DNA of 34,449 bases from Streptomyces sp. WAC06614 (lineage in GTDB: Bacteria; Actinomycetota; Actinomycetes; Streptomycetales; Streptomycetaceae), in NCBI RefSeq assembly GCF_003949795.1, contig NZ_RPRY01000040.1, forward strand, positions 1 through 34,449. The letters are read 5' to 3'. Below are positions 1 through 7,111 of the stretch, in pieces (position 1 is the stretch's first letter; each line of letters begins with the position of its first letter). A model generated the notes under the pieces. The model worked only from the letters and a program-made list of their open reading frames with translations, had not been told where the DNA came from and made no database searches. The position numbers and the translations under genes are program-made.

Positions 1-78
1 GCGCGGCCTCGGGGGCAGTGGGGACGGCCGCCGCCCCCGAGGCCGCGCCGGCCGTCCCCACTGCCCCCGAGGCCGCGC
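1..78. repeat. 30-bp perfect inverted repeat inside a coding region
   Basis: Bases 1-30 are the exact reverse complement of 49-78, with an 18-base loop. A 21-base direct repeat with a 30-base period (33-53 and 63-83) overlaps it. Both lie in the Ala/Pro-rich 5' part of the first gene. The left arm may continue outside the window. Confidence 0.85.
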
Positions 79-866
79 CGGCCGCGCCCGCCCCCGCCGG
101 GGACCGCCGGGTGCTGCGTGCCGCCCTGCGGTGGACGGCGGCCGTGGCCGTCTTCGCCGTGACCGGGGCCGGGGTCGCGTACGGGATCACCCGCGCCGAG
201 CGGACCGACCTCCCGGGCCTGGCGACGCGGACCGACGGCCGCTGGACGTACCCGGCCCTGGTCAAGCCGGACCTCCCCGCCGGAGCCCCGCTGCCCTTCG
301 CCCCCGACAACCGGGACGGCATCCACTACGCGGCCCTGAGCCGGCTCCTGCTGCCGGCCCCGAACGGCTCCGCACCCGATGCCACGCTCAAGGCGGACAA
401 GGACGGCGCGATCCCGGTCGACGCCTTCCTGGAGGAGTACTCCGCCGACGAACGGCCGAAGATGAAGGACGCCCTCACCCACGACGGCCTGCGCCAGATC
501 GTCGGCCGCGGCTGGACCATGCCGGACGGCACCCGCACCCACGTCTACCTGCTGCGCTTCCAGGCCTCGGGCTTCGCGGACGCCTTCACCGGCTGCGGCC
601 CCGACGCGAAGATCGCCGGCGCGCCCGTGCTGGAGGACGACCAGGGGTGGGTGCGGCACGAGGGGGAGCGCCCGGGCGGCACCGCCACCTCCGGGATCCG
701 GGTCACCGTCCAGCAGGAGCCCCTGCCGGCCGGTGACGAGCAGACCAAGCTCGGCTGCGTGCTGGCCGGCGACGTACGGGCCGTGATCGTCCAGACCCGC
801 AAGGGAGAACTCCCGCCCGTTCCGGTGCGGCAGGCCGTCGTCCTGCAGGAGCAGCTCCTCGGCTGA
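3..866 (+). CDS. membrane-anchored exported protein, 5' end outside window
   Basis: The reading frame is open from the first bases, so the true start is probably upstream; the first possible start inside the window is GTG at 18. The visible N-terminus is Ala/Pro-rich (repeats of the type APEAAPA). One hydrophobic segment follows at about residues 40-58 counted from GTG 18, and then a hydrophilic domain of about 220 residues with two cysteines (in TGCGP and LGCVL) that could pair outside the cell. This suggests an anchored protein with an extracytoplasmic domain. I do not recognise the family and infer no function. Confidence 0.75.
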   Translation, partial: AASGAVGTAAAPEAAPAVPTAPEAAPAAPAPAGDRRVLRAALRWTAAVAVFAVTGAGVAYGITRAERTDLPGLATRTDGRWTYPALVKPDLPAGAPLPFAPDNRDGIHYAALSRLLLPAPNGSAPDATLKADKDGAIPVDAFLEEYSADERPKMKDALTHDGLRQIVGRGWTMPDGTRTHVYLLRFQASGFADAFTGCGPDAKIAGAPVLEDDQGWVRHEGERPGGTATSGIRVTVQQEPLPAGDEQTKLGCVLAGDVRAVIVQTRKGELPPVPVRQAVVLQEQLLG

Positions 867-912
867 TCATCGGTACGGCGTACCTCACAGAGTGGGCCGG
901 TCCCGGGGCCAG

Positions 913-918
913 TAGGCT
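913..918 (+). promoter_or_regulatory. candidate -10 for the 33-aa membrane peptide gene
   Basis: TAGGCT, a common Streptomyces -10 form, lies 69 bases upstream of the GTG at 988. No clear -35 was seen. A leadered transcript using the GAGGA ribosome site at 976-980 is implied. Confidence 0.35.
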
Positions 919-987
919 GGGGGCCGGCCCCTTGCCTTCCTCCGGGCGACCCTGGAGGAACCGACGAACCCTTCCGAGGAGCACCCC

Positions 988-1089
988 GTGCTTGAGGCAT
1001 TCTTCACCTCCCTGCTGGTCCTGGTCTGCGTCGGCGTCCTCGCCTTCACCGGCCTGGCCGTGAAGAAGCTCTACCAGGGTCAGCGCTGA
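988..1089 (+). CDS. 33-aa single-pass membrane peptide
   Basis: GTG at 988 is preceded by GAGGA at 976-980 with a 7-base gap, a good ribosome site. The product is 33 residues: a short acidic N-terminus, one hydrophobic helix (about residues 5-25) and a basic C-terminus (VKKLYQGQR), consistent with a membrane peptide whose positive tail is cytoplasmic. It is a separate gene between the exported protein and the nitrobindin-like gene, on the same strand. Small peptides of this type are often missed in annotation. Function is unknown; a role as a small subunit or regulator of a membrane complex would be speculation. Confidence 0.65.
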   Translation: MLEAFFTSLLVLVCVGVLAFTGLAVKKLYQGQR

Positions 1090-1150
1090 CCTCACCGTCA
1101 CCCGCGACCGCCCCGGACCCCCTCCCTACAGATCGCCTGAGCTGCCACCC

Positions 1151-1723
1151 ATGATCCAGATCCCCTCCGACCTGAACCCGGGCCTCGTCCCCCTCGCCTT
1201 CCTCCTCGGTACCTGGGAGGGCGCGGGCGTCTTCGACTTCCCCGGTGACGAGAAGTGCAACTTCGGCCAGGAAGTCGTCTTCCGCCACGACGGCCGGGAC
1301 TTCCTGGAGTACTCCTCCCGTACCTGGGCCCTCGACGCCGAGGGCAACAAGGTCCGGCCGCTGGAGTCGGAGTCCGGCTACTGGCGCATCGACGACAGCC
1401 GCAACGTCGAGGTCGTCATGGTCCGTGACCAGGGCGTCGTCGAGGTCTGGTACGGCGAGCTGGCCGACCAGAAGCCGCAGATCGACCTGACCACGGACGC
1501 GGTCGCCCGGACCGCGGCCTCCGGCCCGTACAGCGGTGGCAAGCGGCTGTACGGCTACGTCAAGGGCGACCTGATGTGGGTCGGCGAGAAGGCCACCCCG
1601 GACGTCGAGCTGCGCCCGTACATGTCGGCCCAGCTCAAGAAGGTCGTCACGCCCGAGGAGGTCGCCGAGATGGCGCGCAACCTCCCGGACATGCCGGACG
1701 ACGGCATCGCCTTCTTCCGCTGA
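1151..1723 (+). CDS. nitrobindin-like (FABP/DUF1794 family) protein
   Basis: A 190-residue beta-barrel protein of the nitrobindin/THAP4 family, shown by the N-terminal GxWxGxG signature (GTWEGAG, about residues 20-26) and the family's length. True nitrobindins bind haem b through a C-terminal histidine and act on nitric oxide or peroxynitrite. Here the corresponding segment reads LRPYMSAQLKK, with Tyr where I expect the His, so haem ligation is doubtful; a hydrophobic-ligand role is possible but unproven. The gene starts at ATG 1151 without a clear ribosome site and ends just before the hairpin at 1763-1802. Confidence 0.85.
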   Translation: MIQIPSDLNPGLVPLAFLLGTWEGAGVFDFPGDEKCNFGQEVVFRHDGRDFLEYSSRTWALDAEGNKVRPLESESGYWRIDDSRNVEVVMVRDQGVVEVWYGELADQKPQIDLTTDAVARTAASGPYSGGKRLYGYVKGDLMWVGEKATPDVELRPYMSAQLKKVVTPEEVAEMARNLPDMPDDGIAFFR

Positions 1724-1762
1724 GCCGGCCCGCACGGGCCCGGTGGGCCCTGAGAGCCCTGA

Positions 1763-1802
1763 CGGAGGGGGTCGCGGTCGCTCTCGACCGCGGCCCCCTC
1801 CG
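1763..1802 (+). terminator. hairpin terminator of the nitrobindin-like gene
   Basis: An 18-bp stem (one G-T pair) closes over the loop CTCT at 1781-1784. It lies 40 bases after the stop codon of the upstream gene and ends 6 bases before the -10 box of nur, so terminator and promoter are nearly fused. Confidence 0.75.
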
Positions 1803-1808
1803 CGCCCT

Positions 1809-1814
1809 TACACT
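1809..1814 (+). promoter_or_regulatory. -10 box of nur, leaderless start
   Basis: TACACT ends 6 bases before GTG 1821, which places transcription start at or next to the start codon. A weak -35-like TCGACC (1784-1789) lies inside the terminator stem. Confidence 0.55.
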
Positions 1815-1820
1815 GGCCCC

Positions 1821-2258
1821 GTGGTGACCACCGACTGGAAGAGCGACCTGCGGCAGCGCGGCTACCGGCTGACGCCGCAGCGCCAGCTTGTCCTGGAGGC
1901 CGTCGACACCCTGGAGCACGCCACCCCGGACGACATCCTCGTCGAGGTGCGCCGGACCGCCTCCGGGGTGAACATCTCCACGGTCTACCGGACGCTGGAG
2001 CTGCTGGAGGAGCTGGGCCTGGTCTCGCACGCCCACCTCGGGCACGGCGCGCCGACGTACCACCTCGCCGACCGGCACCACCACATCCACCTGGTGTGCC
2101 GGGACTGCCAGGAGGTCATCGAGGCCGACCAGGACATCGCCGCCGACTTCACCGCGCAACTGCGCGCCACCTTCGGTTTCGAGACCGACATGAAACACTT
2201 CGCGATCTTCGGCCGCTGCCGCGGCTGTGCCGCCGAGCACCGCGCGGGGACCTCGTAG
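1821..2258 (+). CDS. nur: Nur, nickel-responsive Fur-family repressor
   Basis: A 145-residue Fur-family regulator. The N-terminal winged helix includes RLTPQRQLVLEAV and the recognition helix region NISTVYRTLELLEELG (about 51-66). All histidines reported for S. coelicolor Nur are present at the same numbers when translation starts at GTG 1821: His33, His86, His88 and His90 (one metal site) and His70, His72 and His126 (nickel site). Cys93/Cys96 and Cys133/Cys136 form CxxC pairs. In Streptomyces, Nur with nickel represses nickel uptake and sodF and indirectly permits sodN. The sequence matches my memory of Nur more closely than Zur or FurA. GTG 1824 is an alternative start. Confidence 0.92.
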   Translation: MVTTDWKSDLRQRGYRLTPQRQLVLEAVDTLEHATPDDILVEVRRTASGVNISTVYRTLELLEELGLVSHAHLGHGAPTYHLADRHHHIHLVCRDCQEVIEADQDIAADFTAQLRATFGFETDMKHFAIFGRCRGCAAEHRAGTS

Positions 2259-2266
2259 GACAGTCG

Positions 2267-2272
2267 TAGGCT
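2267..2272 (+). promoter_or_regulatory. -10 box of ygfZ, leaderless start
   Basis: TAGGCT lies 9 bases after the nur stop codon and ends 7 bases before ATG 2280. There is no ribosome site, so ygfZ probably has its own leaderless transcript. Confidence 0.55.
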
Positions 2273-2279
2273 TGGGCGC

Positions 2280-3245
2280 ATGACCAGCCCTTTGCTCAAT
2301 CTTCCCGGCGCCGTGGCGGCAGAAGGCCGTGACGAGGGCGTCGCCGCCCACTACGGCGAGCTGTACGGCGAGCAGCGTGCCCTCGCGGACGGCCGGGGTT
2401 TCGTCGACCTCTCGCACCGCGGTGTCGTCACCGTCTCCGGCCCGGAACGGCTGAGCTGGCTGCACCTGCTGCTCACCCAGCACATGACCGACCTGCCGCC
2501 GGGACGGGCCACCGAGGCGCTGATCCTCTCCGCGAACGGCCACATCGAGCACGCCCTGTACCTCGTGGACGACGGCGAGACGGTGTGGGCGCACGTGGAG
2601 CCGGGCACCCAGGAGGCGCTGATCGGCTACCTGGAGTCGATGAAGTTCTTCTACCGGGTCGAGGTCGCCGACCGCACCGCCGACTTCGCGGTGGTCCACC
2701 TGCCCGCCGGGTCCGTGGTGGAGCCGGCCAAGGAGCACGTGGTCCGGGAGACCGCGTACGGCCGTGACGTGTTCCTGCCGCGCGGCGAGCTGACGGCCTT
2801 CGCCGCCGCGCACGGCCCGGCCGCCGGCCTGCTGGCCTACGAGGCCCTGCGCGTCGAGGGGCACCGGCCGCGGCTGGGCCTGGAGACCGACCACCGGACG
2901 ATCCCGCACGAGCTGGGCTGGATCGGCGTCGCCGTGCACCTGCAGAAGGGCTGCTACCGCGGCCAGGAGACGGTCGCCCGGGTCCACAACCTGGGCAAGC
3001 CGCCGCGCCGGCTGGTCTTCCTGCACCTGGACGGCTCCGAGGTGCACCTGCCGCCGCACGGCGCGCCCGTACGGCTGGCCGCCGACGGCCCGGAGGGCCG
3101 TCAGCTCGGCTTCGTCACCACCGCGGTGCGCCACCACGAGCTCGGCCCGATCGCGCTCGCGCTGGTGAAGCGGAACGTGCCGGTGGACGCGCCGCTGTTG
3201 GCCGGTCCGACGGCGGCCGCGCAGGAGGTCGTGGTCGAGCCGTAG
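2280..3245 (+). CDS. ygfZ: YgfZ/GcvT-like folate-binding Fe-S cluster assembly factor
   Basis: A 321-residue protein of the YgfZ/CAF17 family, related to the aminomethyltransferase GcvT. The diagnostic motif KGCYRGQE is at about residues 223-230; its cysteine (Cys225) is the conserved family residue. YgfZ proteins use tetrahydrofolate and help to mature or repair certain Fe-S enzymes such as the MiaB type. The start ATG 2280 lacks a ribosome site and is preceded at leaderless spacing by TAGGCT. The gene converges on dtd. Confidence 0.9.
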   Translation: MTSPLLNLPGAVAAEGRDEGVAAHYGELYGEQRALADGRGFVDLSHRGVVTVSGPERLSWLHLLLTQHMTDLPPGRATEALILSANGHIEHALYLVDDGETVWAHVEPGTQEALIGYLESMKFFYRVEVADRTADFAVVHLPAGSVVEPAKEHVVRETAYGRDVFLPRGELTAFAAAHGPAAGLLAYEALRVEGHRPRLGLETDHRTIPHELGWIGVAVHLQKGCYRGQETVARVHNLGKPPRRLVFLHLDGSEVHLPPHGAPVRLAADGPEGRQLGFVTTAVRHHELGPIALALVKRNVPVDAPLLAGPTAAAQEVVVEP

Positions 3246-3264
3246 CGGCGGCGGCCGCCGCCGC
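3245..3264. terminator. GC palindrome between ygfZ and dtd
   Basis: A perfect 20-base palindrome of CGG/CCG triplets begins at the last base of the ygfZ stop codon and lies between two convergent genes. It could stop transcription from both sides; there is no T-run. Confidence 0.45.
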
Positions 3265-3299
3265 CCCCGTCCGGACGCGGGCGGCCCGGCGTCGGCGGC

Positions 3300-3725
3300 T
3301 CAGATGTCGATGACGAGGGTGAACGGGCCGTGGTTGGTGAGCGAGACCCGCATGTCCGCCCCGAACCGGCCCGTCGCCACCGTCGCCCCGAGCTCCCGCA
3401 GCTGCGCGACGACCTCGTCGACCAGCGGCTCGGCGACCGGGCCGGGCGCGGCCGCGTTCCAGGTGGGGCGGCGGCCCTTGCGGGCGTCGCCGTAGAGCGT
3501 GAACTGGGAGATCACCAGCAGGGGCGCGTCGACGTCGCTGCAGGACTTCTCGCCGTCCAGCAGTCGCACCGACCACAGCTTGCGCGCCAGCTGCGCCGCC
3601 TTCTCCGGGGTGTCGTCGTGGGTGACCCCCACCAGGACGCACAGCCCCTCGCCCACGATCTCGCCGACCGTCTCGCCGGCCACCACGACGCTCGCGCCGT
3701 CCACCCTCTGCACCACTGCTCGCAT
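3300..3725 (-). CDS. dtd: D-aminoacyl-tRNA deacylase
   Basis: A 141-residue DTD, the usual family length when translation starts at the ATG whose A is base 3725 (MRAVVQRV). It hydrolyses D-amino acids, and glycine mischarged on tRNA-Ala, from tRNA in the cytoplasm. The SQxT motif is visible in ISQFTLYGD and the Gly-Pro motif in [10 protein letters not shown]. The usual residue after Asn in such proteins is not His, a minor deviation. A -10-like box 6 bases upstream suggests a leaderless transcript, although AGGTGG between box and ATG could also serve ribosomes. Confidence 0.93.
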   Translation of the reverse strand: MRAVVQRVDGASVVVAGETVGEIVGEGLCVLVGVTHDDTPEKAAQLARKLWSVRLLDGEKSCSDVDAPLLVISQFTLYGDARKGRRPTWNAAAPGPVAEPLVDEVVAQLRELGATVATGRFGADMRVSLTNHGPFTLVIDI

Positions 3726-3731
3726 ACCACC

Positions 3732-3737
3732 TGTGTA
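3732..3737 (-). promoter_or_regulatory. -10 box of dtd
   Basis: Read on the minus strand, TACACA ends 6 bases before the ATG of dtd. No convincing -35 was seen. Confidence 0.45.
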
Positions 3738-3855
3738 CCAGGCGTGCACCCGTCCGGGGCCGATCGGGTGGACGGGGACGGCCGGGCCGCACGGTCAGTG
3801 GCACGATGCGTACAGGCGGTGCTCCCGCACCGGTCGAGGGGACGGACACGTTCTG

Positions 3856-4449
3856 ATGACTACTTCTGGCACTGACACCGGCACCGGCACGGTACGGCCG
3901 CCCGCGCAGCGGGGCACCACCCCGACCGCGCCGCCCGCTCCCGCGCCCGACGCCCCCGAGCCGGTCACCGCGCTCGGGCTGCCCGAGCTGCGGGCGCTGC
4001 GCCGGGACGCGCAGCGCGACGAGGCCGACCTGAGCTACGTACGGCGGCTGCTCCAGGGCCGGATCGACATCCTGCGGGCCGAACTGGCCCGCCGGGCCGA
4101 CCCGGAGGCGCCCGCGGTGTACGAACCGCCCGTGGTGGACCGGCTGTCGGAGATCCTCGCCGACGCCCCGTCACGGCGCAGTGCCTCCGCGCGGCACGTG
4201 ACGCTGGGGACCCCGCAGAGCGAGGAGTTCCGGCGGCTGGCCGCCGAGATGCTGGCCGACGTCGAACTGTCCGACCTCGACGCGCGGACGGACGGGGAAC
4301 TGCACGAGGGGATGGCCCGGCTGACCCGTTACGAGCAGCAGGTCTCGCGGCGGCGCCAGCAGTTGCAGCGGCTGGCCGACGACTGCAGCAGGGAGATCAC
4401 CCGGCGCTACCGGGAGGGCGAGGCGCAGGTGGACGACCTGCTGGCGTAG
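3856..4449 (+). CDS. rsiG: RsiG, c-di-GMP-dependent anti-sigma factor for WhiG
   Basis: A 197-residue protein with a disordered Thr/Pro N-terminus (1-38) and two long helices joined by a linker. Each helix carries the c-di-GMP signature of RsiG, E-x3-S-x2-R-x3-Q-x3-D: Glu56, Ser60, Arg63, Gln67, Asp71 in the first and Glu160, Ser164, Arg167, Gln171, Asp175 in the second, with no deviation. In Streptomyces, RsiG loaded with c-di-GMP sequesters the sporulation sigma factor WhiG and so delays the change from aerial hyphae to spores. Start ATG 3856; the nearest purine-rich site (GAGGGGA, 3836-3842) is rather far. Confidence 0.93.
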   Translation: MTTSGTDTGTGTVRPPAQRGTTPTAPPAPAPDAPEPVTALGLPELRALRRDAQRDEADLSYVRRLLQGRIDILRAELARRADPEAPAVYEPPVVDRLSEILADAPSRRSASARHVTLGTPQSEEFRRLAAEMLADVELSDLDARTDGELHEGMARLTRYEQQVSRRRQQLQRLADDCSREITRRYREGEAQVDDLLA

Positions 4450-4502
4450 CCGGCGGGCGGGCGGGCGCGGATAAATCAGGCGACGTGCGACGGGTCGCCG
4501 GT

Positions 4503-4508
4503 TAGCGT
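4503..4508 (+). promoter_or_regulatory. -10 box of the Eis-like gene, leaderless start
   Basis: TAGCGT ends 7 bases before ATG 4516. A GGCGAC / GTCGCC inverted repeat (4479-4484 and 4494-4499) lies just upstream and could be an operator. Confidence 0.5.
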
Positions 4509-4515
4509 GCGGCCC

Positions 4516-5769
4516 ATGAGCGATGTCGACGTCAGGCTGATCACCGAAGCGGAGTTCACGGACTGGATCCGGGCCAACCAGATCGGATTCCTGGACGCGC
4601 CGAGCGCGACCCCCGAGGACGCCGCCCTACGGCTGAAGTGGACCGACCTCGGCCGGGTGCGCGGCGGCTACGACCGGGCGACCGGGCGGTGCGTGGCGAC
4701 GTTCCGCAGCTTCGCGCAGGAGGTGTCGGTGCCCGGCGGCGGCCGGGTCGCGTCCTCGGCGATCAGCAACGTCTCGGTGCTGTCCACCCATCGCCGGCGC
4801 GGTCTGCTGAGCCGCATGATGGCCGACGAGCTCGCCGCCGCCCGCGAGCGCGGGGACGTGGTCTCCACCCTGATCGCCGCCGAGCACCCGATCTACGGCC
4901 GGTTCGGCTACGGCCCCGCCACCTCGCTGGTGGAGTGGGAGGTCGACGTCCGGCGGGCCGGCTTCGACCGGCGCCGGTCCACGCCGGAGTGCGGCGGGCG
5001 GATCGACGTGGTGGACGCGGCGCAGGTCCGGGAGTTCGGCCCGGGTCTGCTGGACCGGCTGGCCGCGCGGACGGCGGGCGTGGTCAGCCGCGGCTGGTGG
5101 AACTGGAACATGGCCACCGGCCTGGACCGCCCGTCCTTCCGCCCGTACACCGGGCAGATCTTCGCCGCGTACCGCTCGCCGGAGGGCCGGACCGACGGCT
5201 ATGTCGCCTACCGCTCGGACGACAGGTGGAGCGACGCCAAGGTGCCGGTGAACACGTTGACGGTCACCGAGCTGCTCGCCGTGACCCCGCAGGCGGAGCG
5301 GGCGCTGTGGCAGTTCGTCTGCACCACCGACTACGTGACCACGGTCCGCACCGGATACCGCGCCCCCGACGACCTCCTGCCGGACCTGCTGCCCGACCCG
5401 CGTGCCGCGCACACGGTCACGGCCGCCGACCAGCTCTGGATCCGCCTGCTGGACGTGCCGGCCGCGCTGTCGGCCCGTACGTACGAGGCGCCGGGCACGC
5501 TGGTGCTGGAGGTGACGGACGCGACGGGACCGGCCGCCGGCCGCTACCGGCTGGACGCGGCCGCGGGCGAGTGCGTGCGCGTGGACGAGGCGGTGCCGGC
5601 GGACCTGCGCCTGGACGCGGGCGTGTTGGGCTCGCTCTACCTGGGCGGCGGCTCGGCGGTACGGCTGGCGGCGCTGGGCCGGGTCGCGGAGCTGCGGTCC
5701 GGGGCGGTGGCCCGGGCCGAGCTGGTCTTCCGTACGGCCCGTAGCCCGTGGTGCCCGGACGTCTTCTGA
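4516..5769 (+). CDS. Eis-family GNAT N-acetyltransferase
   Basis: A 417-residue protein with the Eis architecture: an N-terminal GNAT domain, a second GNAT-like domain and a C-terminal SCP2-like domain. The acetyl-CoA loop is visible as VSVLSTHRRRGLLSRMM (about residues 90-106), followed by the Eis signature HPIYGRFGYGPAT. The chain ends in Phe, as in Eis, where the C-terminal carboxylate takes part in catalysis. Mycobacterial Eis acetylates aminoglycosides and protein lysines at several positions; the natural substrate here is unknown. The gene has its own predicted leaderless promoter and is followed at 22 bases by a methyltransferase gene. Confidence 0.87.
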   Translation: MSDVDVRLITEAEFTDWIRANQIGFLDAPSATPEDAALRLKWTDLGRVRGGYDRATGRCVATFRSFAQEVSVPGGGRVASSAISNVSVLSTHRRRGLLSRMMADELAAARERGDVVSTLIAAEHPIYGRFGYGPATSLVEWEVDVRRAGFDRRRSTPECGGRIDVVDAAQVREFGPGLLDRLAARTAGVVSRGWWNWNMATGLDRPSFRPYTGQIFAAYRSPEGRTDGYVAYRSDDRWSDAKVPVNTLTVTELLAVTPQAERALWQFVCTTDYVTTVRTGYRAPDDLLPDLLPDPRAAHTVTAADQLWIRLLDVPAALSARTYEAPGTLVLEVTDATGPAAGRYRLDAAAGECVRVDEAVPADLRLDAGVLGSLYLGGGSAVRLAALGRVAELRSGAVARAELVFRTARSPWCPDVF

Positions 5770-5791
5770 GGCGGCCGACGACGATGGACCC

Positions 5792-6613
5792 ATGGACGTG
5801 ACCATGGACGTACCCACGGACGGGGAGCGACCGGTGAGCGGATCGATCGTCGAGGCCCTGCGCGCGGCGGGCTGTGTCTTCGCCGAGGAGGAGGCCGGGC
5901 TGCTGACCGAGGCCGCCGCCGACGGGGCGGAGCTGGCCGCGCTGGTGGCCCGGCGGGCGGCGGGCGAGCCCCTGGAGCACGTGGTGGGCTGGGCGGAGTT
6001 CTGCGGGCTGCGGATGGCGGTGGGCGAGGGAGTGTTCGTGCCGCGGCGCCGCACGGAGTTCCTGGTCCAGGAGGCGGCGGGGCTGGCCCGGCCCGGCGCG
6101 GTGGTGCTGGACCTGTGCTGCGGGGTGGGCGCGATCGGGGCGGCCGTCGCGGCGGAGCTGGCCGGCGCGGTCGAGCTGCACGCCGCCGACATCGACCCGG
6201 TGGCCCTCTCCTACGCCCGCCGCAACCTCGCCGCGTTCGGCGGCCGGGTCCACGAGGGCGACCTCTACGCGGCCCTGCCGCGGTCGCTGCGGGGCCGGGT
6301 GGACGTGCTGGTGGTCAACGCCCCGTACGTGCCGACGGACGCGATCGGCCTGCTCCCGGCCGAGGCCCGCGACCACGAGCCCCGGACCGCGCTGGACGGC
6401 GGCCCGGACGGCCTGGACGTCCAGCGCCGGGTGGCGGCGGCCGCCCCGGCCTGGCTCGCCCCGGGCGGCCACCTGCTGATCGAGACGAGCGCCCGCCAGG
6501 CCCCCTCCACCGCCGCGGCCCTGACCGCGGCGGGGCTCGCGGTCCGCGCCACCACCTCGGAGGACCTGCACGCCACGGTGGTGATCGGACGGCGGGAGGT
6601 GGCGGTGGGCTGA
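5792..6613 (+). CDS. PrmC/HemK-related SAM methyltransferase
   Basis: A class I SAM-dependent methyltransferase resembling PrmC, which methylates glutamine in release factors. Motif I is LDLCCGVGAIG and the acidic loop is ADIDPVALSYARRN. The signature that in PrmC reads NPPY is NAPY here (VVNAPYVP), which is typical of the PrmC-related side family, so the target may not be a release factor. ATG 5792 gives 273 residues, but GTG 5834 has a better ribosome site (GGGGAG at 5822-5827, 6-base gap) and gives 259 residues, closer to the family length. I consider 5834 quite likely the true start. Confidence 0.85.
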   Translation: MDVTMDVPTDGERPVSGSIVEALRAAGCVFAEEEAGLLTEAAADGAELAALVARRAAGEPLEHVVGWAEFCGLRMAVGEGVFVPRRRTEFLVQEAAGLARPGAVVLDLCCGVGAIGAAVAAELAGAVELHAADIDPVALSYARRNLAAFGGRVHEGDLYAALPRSLRGRVDVLVVNAPYVPTDAIGLLPAEARDHEPRTALDGGPDGLDVQRRVAAAAPAWLAPGGHLLIETSARQAPSTAAALTAAGLAVRATTSEDLHATVVIGRREVAVG

Positions 6614-6641
6614 GGGTGCTCCGCCCGACGCGTGGGAGATG

Positions 6642-6661
6642 TTGCAAGCGGGCGCTTGCAA
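6642..6661. promoter_or_regulatory. 20-bp palindromic operator candidate upstream of the XRE gene
   Basis: Two perfect 9-base arms, TTGCAAGCG and CGCTTGCAA, flank a GG centre. The right arm contains the -35 hexamer of the XRE gene promoter. A weaker half-site pair TTGC-N8-GCAA follows directly (6656-6671). The placement is that of an operator where bound protein would block RNA polymerase; autoregulation by the adjacent XRE protein is inferred. Confidence 0.6.
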
Positions 6662-6684
6662 AAGTTAGCAAGGTGGGGGAGGAT
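6656..6684 (+). promoter_or_regulatory. promoter of the XRE/HbhA-like operon, leaderless
   Basis: -35 TTGCAA (6656-6661), a 17-base spacer, and -10 GAGGAT (6679-6684) that ends 6 bases before ATG 6691. This is the most complete promoter in the window and predicts transcription starting at the ATG. Confidence 0.65.
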
Positions 6685-6690
6685 CGGTGC

Positions 6691-7086
6691 ATGGCATCGC
6701 TCAATGTCGGCAATCTCGGTGAGTTCCTGCGGGAGCAGCGGCGGCAGGCCCAGCTCTCGTTGCGGCAGCTCGCCGATGCCGCGGGCGTGTCCAATCCGTA
6801 CCTGAGTCAGATCGAGCGCGGGCTGCGCAAGCCGAGCGCGGAGATCCTCCAGCAGCTGGCCAAGGCGCTGCGGATCTCGGCGGAGACGCTGTACGTGCAG
6901 GCCGGGATCCTTGATGAGCGGGACCGGGGCGAGGTGGAGACGCGGGCCGTCATCCTCGCCGACCCGAGCATCAACGAGCGGCAGAAGCAGGTGCTGCTCC
7001 AGATCTACGAGTCGTTCCGCAAGGAGAACGGGCTCGGCGCCGACCCCGACGCAGGTCACGGCGAGCCGTCGCCGTCCACGAACTGA
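6691..7086 (+). CDS. XRE-family transcriptional regulator (Rv0474-like)
   Basis: A 131-residue regulator with a Cro/C1-type helix-turn-helix at about residues 10-65 (LREQRRQAQLSLRQLADAAG, then SNPYLSQIERG and KPSAEILQQLAKAL). A short C-terminal helical part (INERQKQVLLQIYESFRKE) probably mediates dimerisation. The gene lies directly before an HbhA-like gene, as Rv0474 precedes hbhA in M. tuberculosis. A perfect palindrome overlaps its own -35, so negative autoregulation is a reasonable inference. Translation probably begins on a leaderless mRNA; the ATG has no normal ribosome site. Confidence 0.9.
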   Translation: MASLNVGNLGEFLREQRRQAQLSLRQLADAAGVSNPYLSQIERGLRKPSAEILQQLAKALRISAETLYVQAGILDERDRGEVETRAVILADPSINERQKQVLLQIYESFRKENGLGADPDAGHGEPSPSTN

Positions 7087-7111
7087 ACTGTGATCCGGGA
7101 GGACCAGCCCC

